In this document: positions 1 through 9,310 of the stretch, one piece after another
Layout: every line of letters starts with the position of its first letter
Numbering within the stretch: position 1 is the first letter of the stretch
From: Pythium myriotylum
Lineage: Eukaryota > Oomycota > Peronosporomycetes > Pythiales > Pythiaceae
Assembly (NCBI GenBank): GCA_023091665.1
Contig: JALJCQ010000026.1
Location: forward strand, 248,001 to 312,000
DNA length: 64,000 bases
Direction: 5' to 3'
The notes under the pieces: model-generated
Told to the model about the DNA's origin: nothing
Databases searched by the model: none
Seen by the model: the letters and a program-made list of their open reading frames with translations, nothing else
Translations under genes and position numbers: made by a program

Positions 1-1109
1 AGGTCGACGGCGAAGTTATCGCTGAAACGCAAGGTCTGCTGCGGTACGCGGCGCGGCTCGCCGGGCTCTACCCGCCCAGCAACGAGCCTGTCGCTGCGAT
101 GATGGTCGACGAAGTGCTCGACACGTTCGAGGACTTTTTCGATCGGCTCTTCCAAGCGAGCTTCGACGAGAAGGACCCGGTCAAAGTCAAGCAGATGCGG
201 GAGGCCACGCTCGCAGGACCGCTTCCCCATGCACTCGCTCTGATCGAGCAGCGCCTGCAACAGATCCAGGCGTACGCTTTCTTCCGGGATAACGCCGCTT
301 GTGTGTTCGCCCACGAGATAATTGTATGGGACTACGTCGTGACATTACGCTCGGGCATGCTCGAGCACATCCCGACCACGCTTGTGGACAACTACAAGAC
401 CATGGCCGCAATCCATGACAAGGTCATCGCATGCGAAAACGGCCCGAAACCGCAACCCCTTGCCAAGACGCCACCTGAGCTGCCAAAGCATCTGAAGCTC
501 ACGTATTTTGACGTCGAAGCCCGCGCGCAGCCGATTCGCTTGGCGTTGCATATCGGCGGCATCGCGTTTGACGACGAACGTATCTCACAAGAGCAAATGC
601 AGACTCGGAAGAGCGAGTTCCCGAACGAACAGGTTCCCGTGCTCACGATGGACAACACGATCGTCGCCGCGCAGTCGTTCGCGCTGCTGCGATACGCTGG
701 AAGAATCACTGAACTCTACCCGACAGACGATTTGCTGGTCGCTGTTATGATCGACGAGGTCATCGGCCATGCTCACGAACTCGACACGGTCCTGTATCGC
801 TGCGAGCACGAAAGCGACAAGGAGAAGCAGAAGTTGCAGTTCGCAACGATCTTGGAGAAGACAATCCCCGAGTTTTTGGGCTCGCTGGACAAGCGCATCG
901 CGCAGTGGACTGCGACTGGCAAGACCAAAGCGCCGTTTGCGGTCGCAGCCCGGCTCACGATTGCCGATCTCGCGATCTACAACCTTCTCCACGACCTCAA
1001 GTCCACGATCGTGGACGACGTGAGTGCGTACACTCGTCTCGGGCTGGTCTACGAGACCGTGGCTACGCACCCGCGTGTCGTCGATTGGCACAACAAGGTC
1101 AGGAAGTGA
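1..1109 (+). CDS. Tandem-domain glutathione S-transferase (5' end outside window)
   Basis: The reading frame is open from base 3, so the gene begins upstream of the window. The first residues (VDGEVIAETQGLLRY) are the end of a thioredoxin-like GST N-terminal domain, where the glutathione-binding Gln/Glu-Thr pair lies before an RYAARLAGLYP segment. An all-helical C-terminal domain follows to about residue 150 of the visible part. A second complete GST then starts at KLTYFDVEARAQPIRLAL, with the Tyr expected of sigma-class enzymes, and repeats the same order (VAAQSFALLRYAGR, then a helical domain ending VVDWHNKVRK). Such enzymes conjugate glutathione to electrophiles in the cytosol. Fused sigma-like GST pairs are the main reading; a prostaglandin-isomerase-like activity cannot be excluded. 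Confidence 0.85.
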   Translation, partial: VDGEVIAETQGLLRYAARLAGLYPPSNEPVAAMMVDEVLDTFEDFFDRLFQASFDEKDPVKVKQMREATLAGPLPHALALIEQRLQQIQAYAFFRDNAACVFAHEIIVWDYVVTLRSGMLEHIPTTLVDNYKTMAAIHDKVIACENGPKPQPLAKTPPELPKHLKLTYFDVEARAQPIRLALHIGGIAFDDERISQEQMQTRKSEFPNEQVPVLTMDNTIVAAQSFALLRYAGRITELYPTDDLLVAVMIDEVIGHAHELDTVLYRCEHESDKEKQKLQFATILEKTIPEFLGSLDKRIAQWTATGKTKAPFAVAARLTIADLAIYNLLHDLKSTIVDDVSAYTRLGLVYETVATHPRVVDWHNKVRK

Positions 1110-1240
1110 GGTGAGGGATGAATCGAGCGTGTTTATATTACGGAGGTGTCTTTCGATCGACAAACAGTAAACGCGACAGTGTTGGGGACGCCACAAAATA
1201 CACATACAGGTTCGCTGTCTTCTCTCGACGCGCGATGGAG

Positions 1241-1525
1241 TTAGAAGCCCGTGGCGCGGCGCATCTCCATGGCCTTTTGCCACGACTGGGGTTGCGCTGG
1301 CGACGTTGGGTGGGATCGCTGCTGGGCGGGTGACACGAAGCCCTGCGGCACGACGAGCCAGGGCGAGGTCTGGAGGTCGTCGAATTCGCGTTCCTCGTCG
1401 CTTTCGTCGTCGTGGAAGGGCACTTGGATGTGGAGATCCGAGGGGACGACCATCGCGTCGGCGCTCTGGTTGCGGCTGCGGCTACGCCAGCGGTGCGAGT
1501 GGGAAACTGGGACGACAGTGGCCAT
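1241..1525 (-). CDS. Small hypothetical protein with acidic patch
   Basis: This 94-residue frame (start chosen at MATVVPVSHSHRW; an in-frame ATG at 1606 would add 27 residues) sits tail-to-tail with the GST gene. It has a basic N-terminal third (RWRSRSRNQ), an acidic stretch (DDESDEEREFDD) and a tryptophan/proline segment (SPWLVVPQGF) that looks like a binding motif. There is no signal peptide or membrane segment. I do not recognise a family. Codon choice (many NNC/NNG codons in the central part) favours a real gene, but the short length leaves doubt. Confidence 0.4.
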   Translation of the reverse strand: MATVVPVSHSHRWRSRSRNQSADAMVVPSDLHIQVPFHDDESDEEREFDDLQTSPWLVVPQGFVSPAQQRSHPTSPAQPQSWQKAMEMRRATGF

Positions 1526-2238
1526 GGTGGTGCGTGGGGTTGCTGGGTGGGAAGATCTTGTCAAAATGACGAGTGAGTTGGTGAAACGCCCGCCTCGCGA
1601 GGACACCTCGCTCTGGGACAGTAGAGGCGCTGGAGGCTTCTACGCTGGGTGCAGAAGAACGCGTGTCGAGCGCATGGTCGGAGGGGTTCACGCCCACATC
1701 CGTCCCTCTGGTCTCGAGGACTCGGGCTCTTCTGGGTCAACCCTATCCCAGCACGCCAGCGAGAAGCCCTAGAAACACTGCGTCAGCTGGTGTGAGCTCT
1801 TTTCTGGCGCCAACATGGAGACGCGCACGCCGTCTGATCTGCTGACGAGATCAGTTGCCGACTGACTTGACATCTGCTGTTAAACAGCAGATGGGAGTCG
1901 TCAGTGTCGATCCGGGCCCAGCACGATCTTTCCAGCGATCTGTTCAAAGCTTTTTCTAGCGACCAGCAAGCAGCCCATCGTCGTGAGCCACGATTCAGTA
2001 TCGTCTCGTTGTGGTTGAAGTGTCTCTATTCTCGACATCGTCTACTGTACGCTGCTAAATAACCTGTCTTTCTAGATCTAAATACTGCGGTCTCGACTAC
2101 TGGAAGACCTCGCTACCCACTACGCTCTTCTACGCTTCCTACATTCAACTCGTGCTACAAACTACCTGACTCAAACTAGACCTACGACTAGAAACTGCTG
2201 CTGTGCTTACTATCTACACTATTCACTATCGAACGCGT
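1526..2238. other. Intergenic, no gene seen
   Basis: The overlapping short frames here have no recognisable content. The only structure is the palindrome at 1871-1893, annotated separately. Confidence 0.5.
1871..1893. repeat. 23-bp near-perfect palindrome
   Basis: Eleven-base arms CATCTGCTGTT and AACAGCAGATG flank a single A. It lies about 350 bp from both neighbouring genes. It could be a dimeric-protein binding site or the stem of a small element. Confidence 0.6.
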
Positions 2239-3489
2239 TCACAAGAACGCAATGTCTGCACGGCGCGAGGGCGTCGCGAGCTCCTCGTAAGAGCTCTGCT
2301 TGACCACGAGCGGCGGCAGCTCGGACACGTGCTCGACGTTATCGCGCTTGGCATCCGACTCGCGCTTGAGACGGCGCTTGTGCTTCACCACGAGCGCCAG
2401 CACCACGAGCACGAAGATGCACACGCCAGCCAGTATGAGCAGGATCATCAACACGGGGCTCGTGTCGCCGCCGGCGTCTGAGCGGGTCGTGATCTGGCGC
2501 ACAATGCCCGTCTGATCGACTGTCGGGACGTCCGTGGTCGGCTCGGGCGTGGGCGCGGGCTTCACAATGCCGGCCTCGACGATGCCAGCCTCCTCGGTGC
2601 CTCGAAGTCGGGGTGCGGAGCCATGACTCCCACTACCCGATGCTGACGACGATGAGGCGGCCGTTGGAGCCTGCGTCGTGGTCGGCGTTGGCGTTGGCGT
2701 TGGCACAGGCGTCGTCTCGCTTGGGCTCGGCGTAGATGCTGGCGTGATCGTCGGCGCCTGGGTGGGCTCGACCTCAAAATCGGCTGGTGAGTCGGCTGCA
2801 CGGCCTTGCGAGAACTGGAGCTTGCCCTTGACGCAGCCACCACCGGTCAGTGAGATGGTTTCTTCGAGGACCTCGCCGTTGACGCTCGTGATGCGGATGT
2901 TGAGCGACGCGAGGTCGGTCTGCGTCGCGCTGTTGCCATCGCGTAAGAAGTAATAGGCTGAGTCGACCATGGTCGTGTCCTGGCCGTTGACCTGGAGACT
3001 CTGGATGCCAACGAGGGCGTTGGTAGGCTGGACAGCGGTCCAGAAGTTGTTGCTGCCGTCCTTGAGGCAGTACTGGATCGGTCCGCGCACGGGGCAGTCG
3101 ACAAACTTCCACTGGATCTTGACGCGGTCGTTCTGGTGGCCCGTGATGCTCAAGAAGACGTCAGGCGAGAGGTCGAGGTCGCCACGCACGCACTCGGGGC
3201 ACTGGTCGACGATGTGCACGATCTCGCTCTTGCGGCTCGAGCACTTGTCGTCGACGCACGAGACTTCAGCGCAGCGTCCGCAGTTCTTCGTGCTCTTGAA
3301 CTGCGGCTTGTTGAGCGCGGCATATTTGGTCTTGGCCTCGTCCGGGAACGACATGAAGTTGCAGTTGCCGTTGCTCGGGTCCGAGAGCGTGTACTGCGTG
3401 CCCTCGCCGGTGAACGGCGAGTTGTCGGCCGCGATGAGCGCCACCAGCAGCAGCAGCAGCACGGTCACCAGTAGATGGCTCGTCGACAT
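2239..3489 (-). CDS. Membrane-anchored expansin-like protein
   Basis: This 416-residue protein starts with a signal peptide (about residues 1-21, hydrophobic VLLLLLVALIAA). A double-psi beta-barrel expansin domain follows (about 25-115), seen in the paired cysteines (NCGRC, SCVDDKC), the HIVDQCPEC motif around the expansin-type aspartate and the DLDLSPDVF segment. A second beta domain (about 120-230) corresponds to the expansin carbohydrate-binding module. Next come a Ser/Thr/Pro-rich linker (about 235-345), one transmembrane helix (about 345-369) and a basic-start cytosolic tail of about 47 residues. Expansins loosen cellulose walls without hydrolysis; oomycete walls contain cellulose, so the role may be in the organism's own wall or on a host wall. 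Anchoring by a C-terminal helix is unusual, since most expansins are secreted. Confidence 0.85.
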   Translation of the reverse strand: MSTSHLLVTVLLLLLVALIAADNSPFTGEGTQYTLSDPSNGNCNFMSFPDEAKTKYAALNKPQFKSTKNCGRCAEVSCVDDKCSSRKSEIVHIVDQCPECVRGDLDLSPDVFLSITGHQNDRVKIQWKFVDCPVRGPIQYCLKDGSNNFWTAVQPTNALVGIQSLQVNGQDTTMVDSAYYFLRDGNSATQTDLASLNIRITSVNGEVLEETISLTGGGCVKGKLQFSQGRAADSPADFEVEPTQAPTITPASTPSPSETTPVPTPTPTPTTTQAPTAASSSSASGSGSHGSAPRLRGTEEAGIVEAGIVKPAPTPEPTTDVPTVDQTGIVRQITTRSDAGGDTSPVLMILLILAGVCIFVLVVLALVVKHKRRLKRESDAKRDNVEHVSELPPLVVKQSSYEELATPSRRADIAFL

Positions 3490-3752
3490 GGCGAATCTGC
3501 GCGAAATCTCGAAATGGATCGCGAGTCATTCGCCGTCGCGATGTCGAGTGCCTCGTGAGTGGCTCTCGATGCATTCACCCAAACGAGGGTTCTGTGTCAC
3601 GTCTGCTGGATTCCTCGACCAGCGGGTCCCGACACGTTGACAGCCACGCGGTGGTGACGCGCCAAGCGACATGCGTGCGCCAGCAGTGGCGTGCGTGCCT
3701 CCTCCCGATGGCCATGTCCTGTCACGTGGAGTGCAACGTGTGACGAGTCATT

Positions 3753-3765
3753 AAGTGAGACCGTG
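3753..3765 (-). promoter_or_regulatory. CACGGTCTCACTT motif, copy 1
   Basis: The minus-strand reading is exactly CACGGTCTCACTT, 264 bp upstream of the expansin-like start. The same 13-mer occurs on the plus strand at 4588 and 46902. Confidence 0.4.
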
Positions 3766-4031
3766 CTGCGACCTTCCCACGACCTTCTCGCTACCGTAAG
3801 CGGGATCTTTGGGTGACATGTTTGACTGGTCGCGGCCAGAAGCGCCGATTTTCGAACCTGCAGAGCCTCGCACGCCACCTCGCACGCCAGGCGCCGCGTT
3901 CCACGCGCGTTCCGACGCCGCTTGGATCGACTCGAGTCGCGACGAAGCGGCACGAGTCTCGTCTTGAGCGTCATCGAGGCCTGCGAGTCTTGGGATTCGC
4001 TATACAAAGAGCAACATGTCGATCTGAATAG

Positions 4032-4067
4032 CGACTCGAGATCTTAAAAGATCTTCAGAACGAGTCG
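4032..4067. repeat. Nested inverted repeat
   Basis: Outer arms CGACTCG / CGAGTCG enclose an inner AGATCTT / AAGATCT pair separated by two bases. It may form a small hairpin in the divergent promoter region. Confidence 0.4.
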
Positions 4068-4587
4068 AGCCGAAGGACACAGAACATAGACACGAGGGTC
4101 GGTCAGTCGCGAGTCAGTCACTCGAGATCCCATCAGCGTGCAGTACATGCACACGGGCACGAGGCTTGCATCCCTGGCATCCATCAACGTCTTCTATTTC
4201 TTTTCTCGTCTCCACCACTGGAACAGACACTGTTCTTACAAGTCGACGCACTCTCTACGCACAAGGAGGAGGGGCTCCAACTACGTAAATACGAGTGGCA
4301 CGTCATGAATCCACCAAACGCTCTCAGAGTGGAGAGCATCTCCACGCCCACGAAGCAGATCGCTTTGTCCAACACGCGATTCCCAGAAGACGCCACGTTC
4401 AAGGATCCCCCACTCCACTGTACGACGCTTGCGAAGATCGAGATCGATGGTTGTTTCGAAGATCGAAAGAGATGTGTCAATCCCGATTCAGTGTACGCGA
4501 CACTAGATGTCTCCGTAAAGTGGCGAACACCAGACTAGGCAGAGCTCGTCGAGATGTCACGGTTGACACGTTCGGACCTTCCTGCCC

Positions 4588-4601
4588 CACGGTCTCACTT
4601 C
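4588..4601 (+). promoter_or_regulatory. CACGGTCTCACTT motif containing an initiator
   Basis: The second exact copy of the 13-mer lies just before the ATG at 4609. Its 3' part, TCACTTC (4595-4601), fits the oomycete initiator TCAYTYY. That predicts a 5' leader of only about 12 nt and supports 4609 as the start. Confidence 0.5.
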
Positions 4602-4608
4602 TCGACCA

Positions 4609-6216
4609 ATGCTCAAGGTGGCTCGTCCCCGCGGGCGCCCGCGCAAGCACCCGGCGCGCGTGGCGATCGTCACGAGCGACGGCTACGAGGCCGCGGGCTC
4701 GGCGCTCGACCCGCGACGCGCGGCCGCCGACTACGCGCTGCTCGACGAGTTCACGCGCTTCCTCGAGAAGCGGCTCGTGACGCAGAACTTGGAGCTGCTG
4801 CGCCGCATCCTCGCCGAGTACTTTTGCCACTGCGAGACCACACTGCGCCAGTTCGTCGCGCAAGGCGCCATGCAAATGGGCGTCGGACCCATCGCGAACA
4901 GCGACGAACAGGAACTCGCGGAGGCGCAGCGCATCCTGAGCCAGCCGCGGTCCTTCGCGCAGTCGGGCTCGAGCGCGTCCGCGTTCACGTTCCTGGTCAC
5001 GAGGCTGCGCACTGTGCGCGCGTCGCTGCTGCTGCAGTTCTTCGTCGAGTTTTGCCAAGGAAGCGACGAAGGAGTGCGGACGTTTGTCGAGAACCCGGAA
5101 GGCTTCATCGCCATCTTCCCTCTTCGCGCACCGCAGGCAAACGTGAAGCCTCTTAATGCAGTCGGCAGCTTGCCATTTCACAGCGTGGACCCACTGCCCA
5201 TGCCCCGACCATCGTCGGTGGGTGAGACAGAGAGTGTCGTCACGCCCAAAGCCAGCGACGCGAAGATGCGCACGGCCATCCAGCCGACTCGCAAGAAACG
5301 GAAAGCCATGTCGTCCGAACAGATCAATGAGCTGCTGCGCGAGGATCTCAGCGGCGAAGACGACGCGGCGGACATCGACGACAGCGTGGCCAAGGGCGAC
5401 GATGGAGTGGCCACCTTCATGTTCAATCGACCTGATCGGGCGCTCGTGAGCCTTCGCGTCAAGATCTCCCTGGCGCTGGAGAAGATTGAGCAGCAGAAGC
5501 CGTGGTTGCAAGTCTTCGACGGGGCTCTCCCTCTTCCGTTCGATGAGGAAGCCCACCCTGCTTTGGCCGAGCGCCTCCGCTCGTTTTGGTCGAGGTATGG
5601 CCAGGCAGTGTGGCAACGCTGCTTCTGGGGGCCACTGGACGCAGTAGGCAGCGCGCGTCGCCGAAGCAGCCAGCGCAACGCCGCAATGTCGTTCGAGCGG
5701 ATCATGTACACGTGCTTCAAGGAACTGGGTTGTAAGTTTTTCTACCGACTGGACAAAACCCGCCACCCTGGCTGGTGGTACCGGTCGTACTGCGTCGATT
5801 TGGTGGGCTTAGCCGCGGTCGAGGGCGTTGACGAGTGCATCAAGTACGTCGAGACCCAGAAGCATGCGCGGTTCCCAGACTGCGGACTCACGCTGCCGCT
5901 CAGAAGCGCCAACGCCGGCGTGGTAAGAGACCAATTTGAGTCTCGCTCTGTGAGCAAGGCCATGTGGGTGCAGAGCGATCGTGAGGGATTCAAGGATATG
6001 AAGCGCAAGTATGAGAAATACCTCTTGCGCAAAAAATTCAAGAAGGAGGCGAAAAAGGCCAGCAAGGTGGCAGCAAGTGCTGCCACAAAAGAACTCGATG
6101 CCGTAAAACCGAGTCGGGGGTCGAAGGAAAAAGCGTCAGTCGAGAGTCCCGACACGCTGATTTCAACGCCGACGTCAATTTTGGGTCTCAGTGACGAGGA
6201 GAGTGGAGCTTCGTGA
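4609..6216 (+). CDS. AT-hook protein of unknown function
   Basis: This 535-residue protein opens with a canonical AT-hook (ARPRGRPRKHP, residues 5-15), which binds the minor groove of AT-rich DNA. A mostly helical region with many Leu and Phe (about 40-170) follows, then a Ser/Pro linker with a basic cluster RKKRKAM (about residue 228). A second folded region rich in Trp and aromatics (about 270-430) precedes a lysine-rich C-terminal helix (KRKYEKYLLRKKFKKEAKK) that could act as a nuclear signal. I infer a nuclear chromatin-associated role from the AT-hook and basic clusters only; I recognise no catalytic motif. The initiator directly before the ATG supports the start. Confidence 0.75.
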   Translation: MLKVARPRGRPRKHPARVAIVTSDGYEAAGSALDPRRAAADYALLDEFTRFLEKRLVTQNLELLRRILAEYFCHCETTLRQFVAQGAMQMGVGPIANSDEQELAEAQRILSQPRSFAQSGSSASAFTFLVTRLRTVRASLLLQFFVEFCQGSDEGVRTFVENPEGFIAIFPLRAPQANVKPLNAVGSLPFHSVDPLPMPRPSSVGETESVVTPKASDAKMRTAIQPTRKKRKAMSSEQINELLREDLSGEDDAADIDDSVAKGDDGVATFMFNRPDRALVSLRVKISLALEKIEQQKPWLQVFDGALPLPFDEEAHPALAERLRSFWSRYGQAVWQRCFWGPLDAVGSARRRSSQRNAAMSFERIMYTCFKELGCKFFYRLDKTRHPGWWYRSYCVDLVGLAAVEGVDECIKYVETQKHARFPDCGLTLPLRSANAGVVRDQFESRSVSKAMWVQSDREGFKDMKRKYEKYLLRKKFKKEAKKASKVAASAATKELDAVKPSRGSKEKASVESPDTLISTPTSILGLSDEESGAS

Positions 6217-6383
6217 AAGCTCCGTGTACATAATGCCTTCGAGATATTAGCCACGAGGAAATGGGACGTTGAAGTCACTAAAAACAATCCGCTGCTGATT
6301 GGGTCGATTGGCTCAACCGTCACGAGCGTTGGTTGGTGGATTCTGGGATCTTTCTCGTCGGCTCAAGGTCTCACTAACTGACA

Positions 6384-9185
6384 ATGGAGCTGTCCTCGGC
6401 TCGTTCGCCGTCAAAGACTGTCATCGGAGGATATTCGTCGGTAGTCGGAGTCAAGAGTCCGCGGATACGGCCGCCGCCTGCGTTAGTAGGCCTGTCAACG
6501 CCGCCGCACTCACCTCTTCATGACGAAAGCGCCACATCTCCGTCAAGTCCCTCGACAGCTCTCCCTCCGCTTGTACCCGCTGGTGCATCGAGCCAGTTGT
6601 CACCTCGCTATGCTCAGCAGAGTGGATTCGCGCTCCGGCCTGTGCCCTTCCCACTTCAACTGGATCGTGACCACCCTGTCGCTCAAATCGATAACTGGCC
6701 GCTCGCGAGCTCAATGTCTCCTCGTTTCAGATCACCCATCAAATCGCCTCGATCCGAGGTCTCGCCAGCATCGCCACTGTCACCTCGTGTACGGAAGAAC
6801 CATGCTCGACACCAACTCTTTGACGATTGCAAATCCAAGCCGCTGTTGTTGCAAGAGCTCCAGGCGTTCATCAAGTCCGAACTCAAGGCCATTAACCAAT
6901 CCGACTTTGTAAGACCAGAGGACGATGCTTTCGGTTCTTTTCACGAGACAACTAATCGACCGCCCAATTTACAGCGCCTGGCCGTCTTCCGAGAGGCTTT
7001 TGGTCGAGTCATTGACTCGTTCACTGTGTACGCACCGTTGCTGGCACGCATCAAGGCCGAATACGACCGCACGATCCAGCACCTAATGGCCAAGTGTCAG
7101 CTGCTGCCACAATTGCACAGTGAATTGCAGTCGCTGGAGGCGCAGTGTCTCCGCGAGCTGAGCAAGCACCAGCTCGAGACCAAAATATTCCACAAAGAGC
7201 TACGTCAGCAGCTAAAGGAGACCCAGGCGCAGCTCGCAGCGTGTGCGGCTGAGCGCGCGCACTTGCTGGATGACAACCAGCGTCTTTGCGACCAAATCAA
7301 GCGACTTGAACAGCGTAATCAAGACATGCACCTATCCAACAACGCGCTCGTGAATGGAATCAAGCGCCACGATGACACATTACGTCATATTCATGAGCGA
7401 TCCCGCGAGGAAGGTATGGCGCTGCAGCAAATGACGCTTAAGTACCACCGTGCGTGCGACGAGATTGCTGAACTCAAGAAAACTGTGGCGACACTCGAGG
7501 AGAAAGTCGGCGGTGTCCACGTCGCGGCTGACAAGGCAACCATCGCCCAACTCACGAAAGATATCCAAGAACTTCATAGCAAGTTGATGGCGGCGACGTC
7601 GAATGCACCTAATCAAAAAGACGAAGAGACTGCGAGTATGCCGCAAGAGGTTCAGCGGCTTTTGTTCAAGATTCTTGAGACGAACGGCGCGCCGTGCACG
7701 ACGCAGGAACTGGTAGAGCAGGTTGCAGCGTTGAGTTTGGGCTCAAATCCATCCGTGCAGACGTTGACGAAGCCTGCGATGACTCGTGTTGGATCACTTG
7801 TGCTATTCCCACAAGTCGCCTCGACACCATCCCTCGCCGGGTCTCCACTACGACCAGCTCTAACATCATCAGCCCAGATTCGGTCCCGATCAAACCCGTT
7901 GACGGATATTTCCTCCGTGGATCTCGCATTTGGAATTGACCGTGTGGTTGCTCAATTCACTGAAAAGATCGCAACATTCCATCGAACGAAGCTTCAGCTT
8001 CTCCATCGTCTATCCACGCAGCAATCCAAGGACTCGACCTTTGTGACTGAACGTGAAGACATCCTAGCATTTTCCAACGCCAATGCGCAGCTTCTCGAAC
8101 CGCTATTTAGCACAACGGACTACATCCAGGCCAGAGGACTCGGCTCCGAAGTGCCCGAGTACCTTCGGTACGAGGGCGTTGTCCGTAACTTGTATTTTGA
8201 TCGGAAACGTGTCGAATTGCTCATTTCCAAGGTATGGTCCCACAAAGACGACCTCGACGCTAAAGCCAAGCGACAGTCACCTACCGCTAGTGGAATCCTT
8301 CTTGCGGACGCCTTCATTTTGTGTCTGCAGCGGTGCTTCCCGACGAGTCACCACGACCAAGTCGAGTGTGCTTACAACGTGGTAGCGTCGCTCGGTCGCT
8401 TTTCTTCAGGCTCTAGCGATTGTCGTCTCTTCTCCTTAGTTCTCGACGGAGAGATCCCGAGCGACGCGCGAGCTGATCAAGCCAAGGAACTGTTGGCTCT
8501 CCATGACGCGCTATTCGCGATTCACCGCGATCTCAAGATCGAGCACTCTAGGTCGGGAGCCGGCTCAGGTCTGCCACTCGCTGAGGTTATCCAGGCTCTG
8601 AGACGTCACTATCCATGGAAGACGGACGCCCAGCTCAGCTGTCTCCATCGAGCTCTTCTGTTGGATCTACGCGGTCATTCGCAGGTCGACTATACGACGC
8701 TGCTGAGCGTCCACGACGAGCACCAGGGTCACACGCGCGTTCGGGCAAACGGAAAGACTCGAACAAAGTCCCAGTTTGTCGAATGCCTACGTTCTCAGCA
8801 CTTGGATGACTTGCTAGGATTCCGCAAGCATCTGCAGAAGCGCATCCAGGACGAATGCATGGCTACACCTGCGCCTTTAGACCACACGAAAATTTCGTTT
8901 GATGCTGCCGGCGGAGAGATGGTCGCTGTTCGTGTTCTTCGGGATTGTCTGCAGCGATGCGACATGTCCAAGCCAGTGCAGGAGATTAATAAGCTGCTAC
9001 ATGTAGCCACGGGCCTCACAATGGACCAGATCTTGACCCATGACACGCTTATGGTGAGCGCGACTGAGTTTGTCGCCAAGTTACCAGTGTTATTGGTTAA
9101 ACCTACAGGCAAGTTTGGCGAAAGCGTCGTCTCCTCAACTTTTGTATCGACGGCTTCGTTCTCAAGCCAGCAGAACAGCACGTAA
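6384..9185 (+). CDS. TSNAXIP1-like coiled-coil protein
   Basis: The first ~145 of 933 residues are a disordered Ser/Pro-rich tail. From about residue 150 (FDDCKSKPLLLQELQAFI) to 260 (YAPLLARIKAEYDRTIQ) the sequence resembles the N-terminal domain of translin-associated factor X-interacting protein 1: short amphipathic helices, then a REAFGRVIDSFTVYAPLL-type block. A long coiled coil follows (about 260-400). The C-terminal half (about 520-900) is helical with EF-hand-like spacing but no clear calcium loop. TSNAXIP1-type proteins are found in species with motile cilia, so a flagellar or centriolar role in zoospores is a reasonable inference. The single frame is continuous and I saw no intron. 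Confidence 0.7.
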   Translation: MELSSARSPSKTVIGGYSSVVGVKSPRIRPPPALVGLSTPPHSPLHDESATSPSSPSTALPPLVPAGASSQLSPRYAQQSGFALRPVPFPLQLDRDHPVAQIDNWPLASSMSPRFRSPIKSPRSEVSPASPLSPRVRKNHARHQLFDDCKSKPLLLQELQAFIKSELKAINQSDFVRPEDDAFGSFHETTNRPPNLQRLAVFREAFGRVIDSFTVYAPLLARIKAEYDRTIQHLMAKCQLLPQLHSELQSLEAQCLRELSKHQLETKIFHKELRQQLKETQAQLAACAAERAHLLDDNQRLCDQIKRLEQRNQDMHLSNNALVNGIKRHDDTLRHIHERSREEGMALQQMTLKYHRACDEIAELKKTVATLEEKVGGVHVAADKATIAQLTKDIQELHSKLMAATSNAPNQKDEETASMPQEVQRLLFKILETNGAPCTTQELVEQVAALSLGSNPSVQTLTKPAMTRVGSLVLFPQVASTPSLAGSPLRPALTSSAQIRSRSNPLTDISSVDLAFGIDRVVAQFTEKIATFHRTKLQLLHRLSTQQSKDSTFVTEREDILAFSNANAQLLEPLFSTTDYIQARGLGSEVPEYLRYEGVVRNLYFDRKRVELLISKVWSHKDDLDAKAKRQSPTASGILLADAFILCLQRCFPTSHHDQVECAYNVVASLGRFSSGSSDCRLFSLVLDGEIPSDARADQAKELLALHDALFAIHRDLKIEHSRSGAGSGLPLAEVIQALRRHYPWKTDAQLSCLHRALLLDLRGHSQVDYTTLLSVHDEHQGHTRVRANGKTRTKSQFVECLRSQHLDDLLGFRKHLQKRIQDECMATPAPLDHTKISFDAAGGEMVAVRVLRDCLQRCDMSKPVQEINKLLHVATGLTMDQILTHDTLMVSATEFVAKLPVLLVKPTGKFGESVVSSTFVSTASFSSQQNST

Positions 9186-9310
9186 CAGCGCAACCGACTG
9201 TGAAGCAAATGAAAATACCAGTCTGATATTGACTGGCTCTGAATGTGTGAAACCTAGTCCAACAGCGTCGTGTGCAAGATGAAACATGAAGCCTGACGAG
9301 CGCCTCGCTC

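Larger units (their letters stand above)
3490..4587. other. Intergenic between divergent genes
   Basis: About 1.1 kb of presumed promoter DNA between the expansin-like gene (minus strand) and the AT-hook gene (plus strand). It carries the motif at 3753 and the nested inverted repeat at 4032-4067; no convincing coding frame is present. Confidence 0.5.

Noticed and set aside
585..1283. 232-codon minus-strand frame over the GST gene
   Set aside because: Antisense to a well-supported gene.
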